Positions 8,922-17,694 of a DNA stretch of 64,000 nt are shown one piece after another; position 1 is the first letter of the stretch, and each line of letters begins with the position of its first letter. The position numbers were made by a program, and so were the translations under genes. The notes under the pieces were generated by a model. That model was not told the origin of the DNA and ran no database searches. It saw nothing but the letters and a program-made list of their open reading frames with translations. This DNA comes from UBA7332 sp051652645 (GTDB lineage Bacteria; Bacteroidota; Bacteroidia; Bacteroidales; UBA7332). Where the stretch lies: positions 15,670-79,669 of the forward strand of contig JBOFUP010000092.1 in assembly GCA_051652645.1 (NCBI GenBank). Reading direction: 5' to 3'.

Positions 8922-9003
8922 CCTTCAAGCTGTTACATATTGAAATGTAATGACCACATAATGTGGAATGGATATTGGAATTAGCAAAGTAAGGAACTAT
9001 CAA

Positions 9004-10365
9004 ATGAAGAAAAAAGATCGATATATGAAGAATGTTTTCAGACTATTACTACTAATTTTATTGACACACTCTTGTGCTCCCTCGGGTGGAGGTATGGGAA
9101 AGAAGGCTCGAAGCTCATGGCGAGATGTAAAGCCTTTAGGAATGGTTCAAGTAAAGCGTGGATCTTTTGTAATGGGTGGCTCATCAGACTCAATTATAGG
9201 TGAGACTAATACAAGAAGAGATATTACGGTTGAGTCTTTTTGGATGGATGAGAGTGAGGTGACAAATCATATGTATCAGCAGTTCGTTAGTTGGGTTAGA
9301 GACTCAATTTTCAGAGAGGAACTCGGTGAGGAGTATCTTGAGAAAGATAGAGCCGGTAATTATCGTCGACCTATTCCATGGCGAAAAATTGATATGATGG
9401 AGCCTATCATAGAAAAGTATTATAAGCGTCACCCTATGAATGGAACATTGATGCTAAGAGGGGAGCTGCTAAACTATGCTTATAAATGGTATGATCGTGA
9501 TGGTGCTGCTAAAGCTCAATATCAGATTGACCCTAAAAGACGTGTTAGAAATACGGATGTTGTGGTAAATGATCTACCTATTTTCTATGAGAAGGATACG
9601 GTTGAGATGAATGATGATGGTGTATTGGAACAACGAACAATAAGAGTTCAGATTACTGATGATACAAATTTTATTCATGATAGATTGGTTAACGTTTATC
9701 CAGATACGACTGTATGGGTGAATGACCTAGGAAATTCAATAGGTGCAGTATATACTCAATCTTACTACTCACACCCAGCTTATGTTAATCATCCAGTGGT
9801 TGGTGTTACATGGGAGCAGGCAATGGCTTATTGTGCATGGCGTACGGATCGTACTGATATGAATAGTAGACAATGGATAAACTATACACCTTATCGTTTG
9901 CCAACAGAGGCAGAGTGGGAGTTTGCAGCTAAATCGAGAAAAAATAAAGATGCAAACTATGCTTGGGGTACTAATGATTTGGAGGATGCAAAGGGGTGTT
10001 TGCCTGCTAATTTTCAACCTGGATTGGGTAACTTCTCTAAGGATGGCTTTGTAATCTCCTCTTCTGTAGGTTCGTTTAAGGCAAATGAGTTGGGTATTTA
10101 TGACCTTGCTGGAAATGTGGCAGAGTGGACATCTACGGCTTACAGTGAAGAGGGTATAAGTGATGGTTCGGCTATTAACCCCGACAATAATTTTGTTGCT
10201 CTGACATCAGATCCATATTTTTTGAAGCGTAAGGTGGTTAGAGGTGGCTCATTTAGGGATGCTCCACAGTTTGTACGAACAGACATTAGAGGTCATGAGT
10301 ATCAGAATCAGCCGAGAGCATACATAGGATTTAGATGTGTGAGAACAAAATTGGGGGATAACTAA
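9004..10365 (+). CDS. porK: T9SS ring lipoprotein PorK/GldK
   Basis: About 453 residues from the ATG at 9004, which has AAGGAA upstream; starts at 8968 and 9025 are also possible. An N-terminal lipoprotein signal (FRLLLLILLTHSC) puts the lipid-bearing cysteine near residue 24. The body is a formylglycine-generating-enzyme (sulfatase-modifying factor) fold: FVMGGSSDS, VESFWMDESEVTNHMY, LPTEAEWEFAAKSR, GIYDLAGNVAEWTS, VVRGGSF and GFRCVRT. PorK homologues use this fold structurally, without enzymatic function. With PorN it forms the large ring under the outer membrane. porL begins 15 bp after the stop. Confidence 0.95.
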   Translation: MKKKDRYMKNVFRLLLLILLTHSCAPSGGGMGKKARSSWRDVKPLGMVQVKRGSFVMGGSSDSIIGETNTRRDITVESFWMDESEVTNHMYQQFVSWVRDSIFREELGEEYLEKDRAGNYRRPIPWRKIDMMEPIIEKYYKRHPMNGTLMLRGELLNYAYKWYDRDGAAKAQYQIDPKRRVRNTDVVVNDLPIFYEKDTVEMNDDGVLEQRTIRVQITDDTNFIHDRLVNVYPDTTVWVNDLGNSIGAVYTQSYYSHPAYVNHPVVGVTWEQAMAYCAWRTDRTDMNSRQWINYTPYRLPTEAEWEFAAKSRKNKDANYAWGTNDLEDAKGCLPANFQPGLGNFSKDGFVISSSVGSFKANELGIYDLAGNVAEWTSTAYSEEGISDGSAINPDNNFVALTSDPYFLKRKVVRGGSFRDAPQFVRTDIRGHEYQNQPRAYIGFRCVRTKLGDN

Positions 10366-10379
10366 TCAAGAATTATAAT

Positions 10380-11162
10380 ATGATGGAAAATAGTAATAAG
10401 AAGAAAAGAAGGGGCTTGTCCAAGCTCTTGTCTACTCAAAAGGGACAGATATTTATGAATATGGCTTATAGTTTGGGAGCTGCAATAGTTATCCTAGGTG
10501 CTATGTTCAAGATTCTTCATCTAAACTTCGGTACTGAGATGTTGATGTTGGGTATGACTATGGAGGTCATAATCTTCACTTTGAGTGCTTTTGATAGAAG
10601 TGATGAAGATAAAGCTATGGCTATGGATTGGAGTCGAGTGTTTCCTATTCTTAAGACTGGATTAAAAGAGGACAACCCGCTAAACAATATTGCAGAGAAT
10701 GGAATTAAGGTTACAGGGGCTTCTTTTAGTTCAGAGATGAGCTCTGGGGGAATGCCATCGCTTTCGCCTGAGCAGTCTGCTGCTTTTGCTGATAGTATAG
10801 CTAAGTTTAATGATGCTGCTGTTGGTTTTGCTAAGATGGCAGAATTATCTAATCGCATGCAAAGTTCATCTACTGCTTATGTTGAGAATATGTCAACACT
10901 AAATAGGAACATCGAGGGATTGGGGCGTGCATATAACGAACAGCTTGAGAGTATGGCTTCACAGCTTCGTGCAATTTCTATTGCACAGGAGGAGGTGTCT
11001 CGCATGCAACGTATCTTCGAGGGGTCTGCTGATAGTAGTGATAGATTCCGTCGTGAAACAGAAAGGTTGGCCGATCAGTTGGCACAACTTAATGCTATTT
11101 ACTCTAGAATGATTCACGCTATGGCTCCATCTTCAACAGGAGGTAATCGTCCGATCTATTAA
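10380..11162 (+). CDS. porL: T9SS motor stator protein PorL/GldL
   Basis: 260 residues. A basic N-terminus (KKKRRGLSKLL) precedes two transmembrane helices at about 22-42 and 48-65 (MAYSLGAAIVILGAMFKILHL and MLMLGMTMEVIIFTLSAFD). The small hydrophilic turn and the lysine/acidic residues in the helices are typical of GldL. The rest is a cytoplasmic, largely helical tail. PorL with PorM forms the inner-membrane proton-driven motor. The 42-bp gap to porM fits one operon. Confidence 0.95.
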   Translation: MMENSNKKKRRGLSKLLSTQKGQIFMNMAYSLGAAIVILGAMFKILHLNFGTEMLMLGMTMEVIIFTLSAFDRSDEDKAMAMDWSRVFPILKTGLKEDNPLNNIAENGIKVTGASFSSEMSSGGMPSLSPEQSAAFADSIAKFNDAAVGFAKMAELSNRMQSSSTAYVENMSTLNRNIEGLGRAYNEQLESMASQLRAISIAQEEVSRMQRIFEGSADSSDRFRRETERLADQLAQLNAIYSRMIHAMAPSSTGGNRPIY

Positions 11163-11204
11163 AACTATCCCACATAAGAATTTTATATAATCCTATACTT
11201 TAAT

Positions 11205-12734
11205 ATGGCGGGAAAGAAGACTAGACAGAAGATGATTAACATGATGTATCTTGTGTTGACTGCAATGCTTGCGCTGAACGTCTCAACTGATGTTCTCAAT
11301 GGCTTTGAGTTGATGGAGGAGAGTCTTGCAAGAACAATTAAAGCCAATAGAGTGCAGAATAGTAGCCTATTTGAGGAGATGGCTTTCTATGCTCAGAAGA
11401 ATCCGCAAAAGGCTGGATTGGCATTTGATTCGGCAACTGATTATAAGAGGGAGGCAGACTCTCTTTTTATATATCTTCAAGATCTCAAGGTGCGTATAGC
11501 AGAAGAGGCAGGAGGAACTCTTGAGGATTTGAAACGTAAAGATGATACTGAGGTGGCATCAAGAGTAATGTTTAGAGTAATCGGTGGCGAGGGCGAGCGA
11601 TTAAGAAAACGTTTAGATGCATTTCGTGAATATTCAATAGGTCTTATCTCGGATACGACTAAGCGTCGTGCTATTGAGGAGAATTTATCCACAAAGGCTA
11701 GTGGTGAGTTTGCTCTTTCCAATTCAGGTTGGGAAAATATGTTGTTCAATAATATGCCAACAGTATCCGCTATCGCAACGCTCTCAAAACTTCAGAGCGA
11801 TATTGTATCTGCAGAGGGTGACGTGTTGAGCGCTATGGTAAAGGAGATTGATGGTGGAGACTTCCGTGTGAACTCTGTAAGAGCTCATGTTATACCAAAC
11901 TCAAATACCATTATTCGAGGAGGGAAATACTCCGCTAAGATTATTCTATCGGCTGAGGACTCAACAAAAAGACCAGATATATTTATTAATGATCGCAAAC
12001 TAACAGCTTCTCAAAATGGTGTTTTTGAGACTTCTGCGAGTTCAACAGGTGATTTTAATTTCAAGGGTTATGTTGAGATGGAGAGTGGTGATGGTGTTCG
12101 CAGTCGTTTCCCGTTCTCACAATCCTATACAGTAGTTGAGCCTACAGCAACGGTGTCTGCAACAATGATGAATTTGATGTATGCAGGTTTTGATAATCCA
12201 GTTAGCATATCTGTTCCTGGGATAGCTAATGGAAAGGTTAGCGCATCAATGAGTAATGGATCTCTTTCTCGTTCGAAAGATGGATCTTGGATAGCTAGAC
12301 CATCTAAGGTAGGTGAGGATGCTATCATTACTATCAGTGCTGAAATCGATGGACGTATGCAGAGAGTTAGTAGTTCTACCTTTAGGGTTAGATCGCTTCC
12401 TCTACCAGCCCCTTACATTCCTATAAATAATGATAGGTATTTAGGAGGGACAAAGATTGATAGAGCTCAGTTACTAGCAGCCACAGGTATTGGAGCTGGG
12501 ATTTTCGATGGAATGTTGAATATCTCTTTCACGGTTTTAAGCTTTGATATTCGTATATCGAATGGTGGAATGACTCAATATGAATCATCTAATGGCTCAA
12601 AATTCTCAGCTAGACAAGTTGATCTGATGAAGAGGATGGTTCGCGGAAGCTCTTTCAATATATCTAATATTAAGGTTAAGGGTCCTGATGGTATTACGCG
12701 TCAGCTGCCTTCGCCAATTGAAGTTCTGCTTTAA
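11205..12734 (+). CDS. porM: T9SS motor protein PorM/GldM
   Basis: 509 residues. One N-terminal transmembrane helix (about 9-30, MINMMYLVLTAMLALNVS) carries the conserved Asn-Val-Ser and Glu (FELMEESL) region of GldM. It is followed by a long periplasmic part: a helical domain to about residue 220, then repeated beta domains (GldM N, 2nd, 3rd and C domains) ending RQLPSPIEVLL. It spans the periplasm and couples the PorL stator to the PorK-PorN ring. Length is as expected. It is followed after 31 bp by porN. Confidence 0.95.
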   Translation: MAGKKTRQKMINMMYLVLTAMLALNVSTDVLNGFELMEESLARTIKANRVQNSSLFEEMAFYAQKNPQKAGLAFDSATDYKREADSLFIYLQDLKVRIAEEAGGTLEDLKRKDDTEVASRVMFRVIGGEGERLRKRLDAFREYSIGLISDTTKRRAIEENLSTKASGEFALSNSGWENMLFNNMPTVSAIATLSKLQSDIVSAEGDVLSAMVKEIDGGDFRVNSVRAHVIPNSNTIIRGGKYSAKIILSAEDSTKRPDIFINDRKLTASQNGVFETSASSTGDFNFKGYVEMESGDGVRSRFPFSQSYTVVEPTATVSATMMNLMYAGFDNPVSISVPGIANGKVSASMSNGSLSRSKDGSWIARPSKVGEDAIITISAEIDGRMQRVSSSTFRVRSLPLPAPYIPINNDRYLGGTKIDRAQLLAATGIGAGIFDGMLNISFTVLSFDIRISNGGMTQYESSNGSKFSARQVDLMKRMVRGSSFNISNIKVKGPDGITRQLPSPIEVLL

Positions 12735-12765
12735 CTCAAGTAACTGAAGTAATAAAACGACTAAT

Positions 12766-13767
12766 ATGAAGATAGTGAAAATAGGATTATTGGCTTGCTC
12801 CCTTTTTATAGGCTTGGGTAGTGCTGTGGCTCAAGGCTCTGCTGCTCCAGTTGTAAACATGGATAGTCTAATATTCAATCAATCGCCAAGAATGTTGGCA
12901 ATAACAACCGAGAAGCCTCAACAAGATATTAGATGGTCTAAAACACTATATCGTTTGGTCTCTCTCACGGATAGTGCATCTATAGCTCAGAATGGGTATC
13001 TAGGTGAACCTCGTACCCCGATTCAATATTTCTCGGAGGCTGGCGGTGCTAAACAAAAACGATACTACTATAATCTTATATCTGTAATCTTAAGGCTTTT
13101 GGATGAACAGAAGATACCAGCTTATATTTTCGACACGCAAGCGGTTGACGAGTCTTTCTCAGCAGAGGAGGCTCTAACACCAGATAGTGCATTGATGAAG
13201 CTAGGTCTTGTAAGAAGTAATAAGGCTCCTAAGTTTGATCGAGCCGATTTTACTTTTGCCGGATCAGGAATAACAGGATACTTGATTAAAGAACAGTGGT
13301 ACTTTGATGCTCGTGGTTCTCAGTTTGCGTCCCGAGTTGTTGCTATTGCTCCTGTGATGTCGGATTTAAATAGCTCTGGCGAGTTTACTCCAGCCTTCTG
13401 GATAACATATGAGTCAATTCAACCATATCTATCTCAGTTGGCTATGATGTCTGAGTCTGGATCGGCAACTTTCGACTCCTTCTTTAGAAAAAGATCCTAT
13501 AATGGACTTATATATAAAGTGCAGAATTCAGGAAATCAAAGCCTTTGGGCTAAATGTACATATGAAGCAGACCCTCATGCTTGTAGGGTTGAACAATCAA
13601 AAAAGGTAGAGGAAGAGCTTAAGAGTTATATGGATAGTTTTTGGGCAAAGCCAGTTAAATCAGTTGAGAATACCCAGAATGTGGGCGTATCTAAAAAGAA
13701 ACTTTCTCCTTCTGAGGCTAGAAAAGAAAGAATTGAACAAGATAGGGCTAGAAAAGCCACAAAATAG
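12766..13767 (+). CDS. porN: T9SS ring protein PorN/GldN
   Basis: 333 residues. A signal peptide (about 1-22, ending SAVAQ) precedes a GldN domain: RWSKTLYRLVSLTD, LGEPRTPIQYFSE, IKEQWYFDARGSQF and VVAIAPV. The tail is basic and low complexity (KKKLSPSEARKERIEQDRARKATK). It is the partner of PorK in the periplasmic ring and the last gene of the por run. A stem-loop at 13842-13898 closes the transcript. Confidence 0.94.
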   Translation: MKIVKIGLLACSLFIGLGSAVAQGSAAPVVNMDSLIFNQSPRMLAITTEKPQQDIRWSKTLYRLVSLTDSASIAQNGYLGEPRTPIQYFSEAGGAKQKRYYYNLISVILRLLDEQKIPAYIFDTQAVDESFSAEEALTPDSALMKLGLVRSNKAPKFDRADFTFAGSGITGYLIKEQWYFDARGSQFASRVVAIAPVMSDLNSSGEFTPAFWITYESIQPYLSQLAMMSESGSATFDSFFRKRSYNGLIYKVQNSGNQSLWAKCTYEADPHACRVEQSKKVEEELKSYMDSFWAKPVKSVENTQNVGVSKKKLSPSEARKERIEQDRARKATK

Positions 13768-13841
13768 TAGTAATTGTGTAATTACATTATATCAGATATC
13801 ATAGTATTTGGTAAACTTATAGTTGCCTTTATATGTTCTTG

Positions 13842-13907
13842 CAATATCATAATCAGAAATTTAACTACGAATAGTAGTGCTTTCTGATTATGATATTGTG
13901 CTTTTTT
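13842..13907 (+). terminator. Terminator after porN
   Basis: A perfect 18-bp stem pairs 13842-13859 with 13881-13898. A 21-nt loop holds a smaller hairpin (ACTAC/GTAGT). GCTTTTTTAT follows. The next gene's -7 element starts 2 bp after this T-rich end. Confidence 0.75.
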
Positions 13908-13908
13908 A

Positions 13909-13916
13909 TACTTTTG
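13909..13916 (+). promoter_or_regulatory. -7 element TACTTTTG for sppA
   Basis: An exact TAnnTTTG lies 38 bp upstream of the ATG at 13955. It supports that ATG rather than the earlier in-frame start at 13877, which would lie upstream of transcription. Confidence 0.55.
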
Positions 13917-13954
13917 TCCATATAGTTTTAATAAACATAAAATCAGATAACACT

Positions 13955-15712
13955 ATGAAGCAGTTTTTTAAGTTCGCTTTTGCATCCTGTTTGGGATTTG
14001 GAATCTCTGTAGTTGTCCTCGGCTATTTATTGATTTTTGGTCTAACTGGTCTTGTCGCTTCTATGGGTAACTCCAAAAAGAGCATTGAAAGTAATAGTAT
14101 TCTTCATCTTAAACTAAGTGGATCGCTTGTAGATAGAGCTCAAGATAATCCTTTGAATACAATGTTTTCGGACTATGACGTTACTCAGACTGGCCTTGAT
14201 CAGGTTCTTAAAGCTATTGAGAATGCTAAAAATAGTCCTAAGATTGAGGGTATATTTCTTGAGCCTGGAATGATTCAAGCAGGTCTTCCTTCTATTTCTG
14301 AGATTCGTAGAAAGTTAGAGGATTTTAAGTCTAGCGGCAAGTTTGTTTATGCTTATTCTGATTACTATGGTCAGTCGGGTTACTACTTAGCTTCTGTTGC
14401 AGATTCTATTTTTGTTAACCCAGTAGGGGCTGTTGACTTTAAAGGAATTTCTGCAAATCTGATGTTCTTTAAAGGGGCATTGGATAAACTTGGTGTTGAT
14501 ATGCAGATTTTCAAAGTGGGAACCTTTAAGTCTGCTGTTGAGCCATTTATTGAGACTAAGATGAGTGAGCCTAATCGTCAACAAGTGACAGAATATGTTA
14601 GCTCTATTTGGGGTAGCCTACTTGGAGAGATCTCCTCGGCACGTAAAATAAGTGTGAAATCGTTGCAGGAAGTTGCGAATGAGGGTATCTTTGCAAAGGA
14701 GCCACAGCTTTTAGTGTCAAATAAACTTGTTGATAGATTAAATTATCGAGAAGAGTTTGAACAAATGCTTAGAGACAAGGTTGGGGCAATATCAAGAAAA
14801 GAGCTTAAACTTGTCAAAATTGCTGATCTAGCTAATGAAACAATAGAGAGCAAAACATCTAAAACTAAGGATGCGATAGCTCTTGTTTATGCAGTTGGCG
14901 AGATTGATGGTACATCAAAAGATAGGGTTGATACGAAGAAGTTGGCAGCAGAGATTTATAAGATCAAAGCAGACTCTTCGGTTAAGGCTGTTGTGTTAAG
15001 GGTTAACTCCCCTGGTGGTAGTGCTTTTGGATCAGAGCAGGTATGGAAAGCTCTAGACGATCTTAAGATGGATAAACCTTTTGTTGTCTCAATGGGTGAT
15101 CTTGCTGCTTCAGGTGGATACTATATTGCTTGTGGCGCAGATTGGATTATTGCTGAACCAACTACTCTCACTGGCTCTATTGGTATCTTCGGAATGATAC
15201 CAAATACGAAGGGTCTTACAGATAAGTTAGGTTTGACTTTTGATAAAGTAGAAACAAATCGATTCGCCTCTATGCCATCTATTCATAATGCTATGAGCGA
15301 GGATGAGAAGAGACTCATACAATTAAATGTTGAACGTGGTTATGAGCTTTTTACTCGCCGATGTGCAGAAGGACGAAATATGCCTATAGACTCTTTACTT
15401 ATGATAGCTGAAGGAAGAGTATGGACAGGAGAGCGTGCTCTCGGGCTTTCTCTTGTAGATGAACTTGGTGGTATGGATGCTGCTATATCTAAGGCTGCTT
15501 CACTAGCTGCTTTGCAAGACTACAAAGTTGATGAATACCCTTTAAAGAAAGATTTTATGACTTCTTTGATAGAGGACTTTGGAGGTTCTGCTGTTGAGAC
15601 TTTAGGCTCTATTGTTATAGGTGAAAATTATAAATATTACTCATTACTAAACTCGATCAAGGGAATGGAACCTGTGCAGGCTCGTTTACCATTTTTCTTG
15701 ACAATTGAATAA
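13955..15712 (+). CDS. sppA: Signal peptide peptidase SppA, 67-kDa type
   Basis: 585 residues from the ATG at 13955, the full two-domain SppA67K length. There is one N-terminal membrane anchor (about 5-33). The N-terminal half carries the catalytic lysine region GTFKSAVEPFIETKM. The C-terminal half carries the serine nucleophile region DLAASGGYYIACGAD and the oxyanion NSPGGSAFGSEQ motif. This S49-family enzyme degrades cleaved signal peptides in the inner membrane, with its active site facing the periplasm. It heads an apparent run with lpxK (23-bp gap), purine nucleoside phosphorylase and thiL. Confidence 0.95.
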   Translation: MKQFFKFAFASCLGFGISVVVLGYLLIFGLTGLVASMGNSKKSIESNSILHLKLSGSLVDRAQDNPLNTMFSDYDVTQTGLDQVLKAIENAKNSPKIEGIFLEPGMIQAGLPSISEIRRKLEDFKSSGKFVYAYSDYYGQSGYYLASVADSIFVNPVGAVDFKGISANLMFFKGALDKLGVDMQIFKVGTFKSAVEPFIETKMSEPNRQQVTEYVSSIWGSLLGEISSARKISVKSLQEVANEGIFAKEPQLLVSNKLVDRLNYREEFEQMLRDKVGAISRKELKLVKIADLANETIESKTSKTKDAIALVYAVGEIDGTSKDRVDTKKLAAEIYKIKADSSVKAVVLRVNSPGGSAFGSEQVWKALDDLKMDKPFVVSMGDLAASGGYYIACGADWIIAEPTTLTGSIGIFGMIPNTKGLTDKLGLTFDKVETNRFASMPSIHNAMSEDEKRLIQLNVERGYELFTRRCAEGRNMPIDSLLMIAEGRVWTGERALGLSLVDELGGMDAAISKAASLAALQDYKVDEYPLKKDFMTSLIEDFGGSAVETLGSIVIGENYKYYSLLNSIKGMEPVQARLPFFLTIE

Positions 15713-15735
15713 AAGAAGAATTGCAAACTCAATTG

Positions 15736-16857
15736 ATGGAAAATACTCCCAAAATTCGCCACTGGCTACTGCCGCTTTCTTGTATTTATGGATTCATTAC
15801 TAAGGTCAGAAATGTTATGTTTGACTATGGTATATTGAAGTCAGAGGAGTATGAAGTGGCTGTTATCTCAGTTGGTAATATAACAGTCGGCGGAACAGGC
15901 AAAACACCGCACACAGAGTATCTAATAAATTTGATGCAGAAGAGTGGTTTAAAGGTAGCTGTTCTCAGTCGCGGGTATAAGCGTAAGAGTAGTGGATTCC
16001 ATTGGGTAGACTCTTCTTGCTCTCCAATTAATGTTGGAGATGAACCATTTCAGATGAAGATGAAGTATCCAGATGCTTTAGTTGCTGTCGATGGTAATCG
16101 AAGAAGGGGCATAAAGCATATTCTGGAAAAGCATCCCGATACAAATGTAATATTGCTTGATGATGCGTTTCAGCATAGATGGGTAAAGGCTGGTATTTCA
16201 ATTCTTTTAATGGATTACAATCGCAAGGTTTATGAGGATAAACTCCTTCCAGCTGGATCTTTGAGAGAATCTATTACGGAGATGGATAGAGCAAATATTA
16301 TTATTGTAACTAAATCTCCTCGTGACCTATCTCCGATGGATATACGTGTTATTTCTAAGTATCTCGAGGCTAGACCACATCAACTGCTATACTTTACAGA
16401 TTTTCGTTATCAAGCAATAAAACCACTATTCCCTGAGTTGTCTAATTGTAGTGGTTTCCCTCTTGAAGATTTTGATAAAGATCAAGACACTGTCCTTTTA
16501 GTGACGGGTATTGCATCAAATATCAAACTGATTGATGATCTTTCATATTATGTATCTAATATTGTACCTCTTGCATACCCTGATCACCACTCGTTTACAT
16601 TGAAGAATCTTCAGGAAATAGATAGTGCTTATAGATCACTAAAGGGTGAGAAGAGACGAATAGTATTAGTGACCGAAAAGGATGCTGTGAGACTTATGCA
16701 TATGGACCAGCTATCCGATGAGGTCAAGAAAAATATTTATTATGTACCCGTTGAGGTCAATTTTTTACACGAACAACAACTAACCTTTAACTCAAAACTT
16801 ATTGATTATGTTAGAAAGAATAAGCCAAACAGCAGAGTTCTTGAAAGGGGCTACTAA
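15736..16857 (+). CDS. lpxK: Tetraacyldisaccharide 4'-kinase
   Basis: 373 residues from the ATG at 15736; a TTG 15 bp earlier is the other option. LpxK phosphorylates the 4' position of the lipid A disaccharide at the inner membrane, so the cell makes lipid A. Visible motifs are the P-loop GNITVGGTGKTPHT (about residues 46-60), LSRGYKRKS, VGDEPFQMKMKYP, LLDDAFQHR, LLPAGSLRE and the late AYPDHHSFT and VTEKDAVRL. The 3' end overlaps the next gene by 50 bp. Confidence 0.95.
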   Translation: MENTPKIRHWLLPLSCIYGFITKVRNVMFDYGILKSEEYEVAVISVGNITVGGTGKTPHTEYLINLMQKSGLKVAVLSRGYKRKSSGFHWVDSSCSPINVGDEPFQMKMKYPDALVAVDGNRRRGIKHILEKHPDTNVILLDDAFQHRWVKAGISILLMDYNRKVYEDKLLPAGSLRESITEMDRANIIIVTKSPRDLSPMDIRVISKYLEARPHQLLYFTDFRYQAIKPLFPELSNCSGFPLEDFDKDQDTVLLVTGIASNIKLIDDLSYYVSNIVPLAYPDHHSFTLKNLQEIDSAYRSLKGEKRRIVLVTEKDAVRLMHMDQLSDEVKKNIYYVPVEVNFLHEQQLTFNSKLIDYVRKNKPNSRVLERGY

Positions 16858-17620
16858 GTACAGACCACTTGTAGGTATCATATTAGGATCGGGACTTGGT
16901 CAGCTAGTAGATCATATCGAAGCTCAAGAGGTAATTAACTACGAAGATATTCCAAACTTCCCTGTTTCGACAGTTGAAGGACACAGTGGTAAGCTCATCT
17001 TTGGTATTCTAGGTGGACGTGAAGTAGTTGCTATGCAAGGACGTTTTCACTTCTACGAAGGCTACGATATGAAGCAGTGTACTTTCCCTGTTCGCGTGAT
17101 GAAGGCTATCGGTATAAATACTCTTTTTGCTTCAAATGCAGCTGGTGGTATGAATCCTGATTTTGTAGTTGGAGATGTTATGATTATCAATGATCATATC
17201 AATATGTTCCCAGAACACCCACTACGCGGTAAGAACTTCAAAGAGTTAGGAACTCGTTTCCCAGATATGCACGACGCTTACTCTAAGCCTCTGATTGCTA
17301 AGGCTAAAGAGATTGCAGAGGCTAAGGGTATAAAACTACAGGAGGGAGTATATTTGGGAACTTCTGGTCCAACATTTGAGACTCCAGCCGAATATCGCAT
17401 GTTTTACAGACTAGGTGCTGACGCTGTTGGTATGTCAACAGTACCTGAAGTTATTGTGGCGCGTCATGGTGGAATGGATGTCTTTGCTCTTTCTGTTATT
17501 ACTGATATGTGGTATGATGGAAAGCCAGTGGAGGTATCTCATGAAGAAGTACTTGAGGCTGCTAATAGTGCTCAACCTAAGATGACTGCTATTATGACTG
17601 CGCTTATTGAGCAGATGTAA
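16808..17620 (+). CDS. Purine nucleoside phosphorylase (inosine/guanosine type)
   Basis: 270 residues from the ATG at 16808. It belongs to the trimeric PNP I family, which cleaves inosine and guanosine with phosphate. Motifs: IILGSGLGQLVDHIE, FPVSTVEGHSGKL, GRFHFYEGYDM, NAAGGMNPDF, GTSGPTFETPAEYRM and the base-binding MSTVPEVIVARHGGM. The start lies inside the end of lpxK (50-bp overlap in another frame). This suggests translational coupling, unless a later start is used; no later methionine precedes the conserved GSGLG. Confidence 0.94.
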   Translation: MLERISQTAEFLKGATKYRPLVGIILGSGLGQLVDHIEAQEVINYEDIPNFPVSTVEGHSGKLIFGILGGREVVAMQGRFHFYEGYDMKQCTFPVRVMKAIGINTLFASNAAGGMNPDFVVGDVMIINDHINMFPEHPLRGKNFKELGTRFPDMHDAYSKPLIAKAKEIAEAKGIKLQEGVYLGTSGPTFETPAEYRMFYRLGADAVGMSTVPEVIVARHGGMDVFALSVITDMWYDGKPVEVSHEEVLEAANSAQPKMTAIMTALIEQM

Positions 17621-17646
17621 TATAATCTCTAATGATAACAACCGCG

Positions 17647-17673
17647 AAGGGTACCTATTAGTGGTGCCCTTTG
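17647..17673 (+). terminator. Weak hairpin between PNP gene and thiL
   Basis: AAGGGTACC (17647-17655) pairs with GGTGCCCTT (17663-17671), one G-T pair, followed by TTGTTG. The T tract is poor, so it may only attenuate. Confidence 0.35.
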
Positions 17674-17694
17674 TTGTAAAAATACTATTTCATA

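Noticed and set aside
9004..10365. Sulfatase-modifying enzyme (formylglycine-generating enzyme)
   Set aside because: The fold is present, but the lipoprotein signal and the position between porP and porL identify it as PorK.
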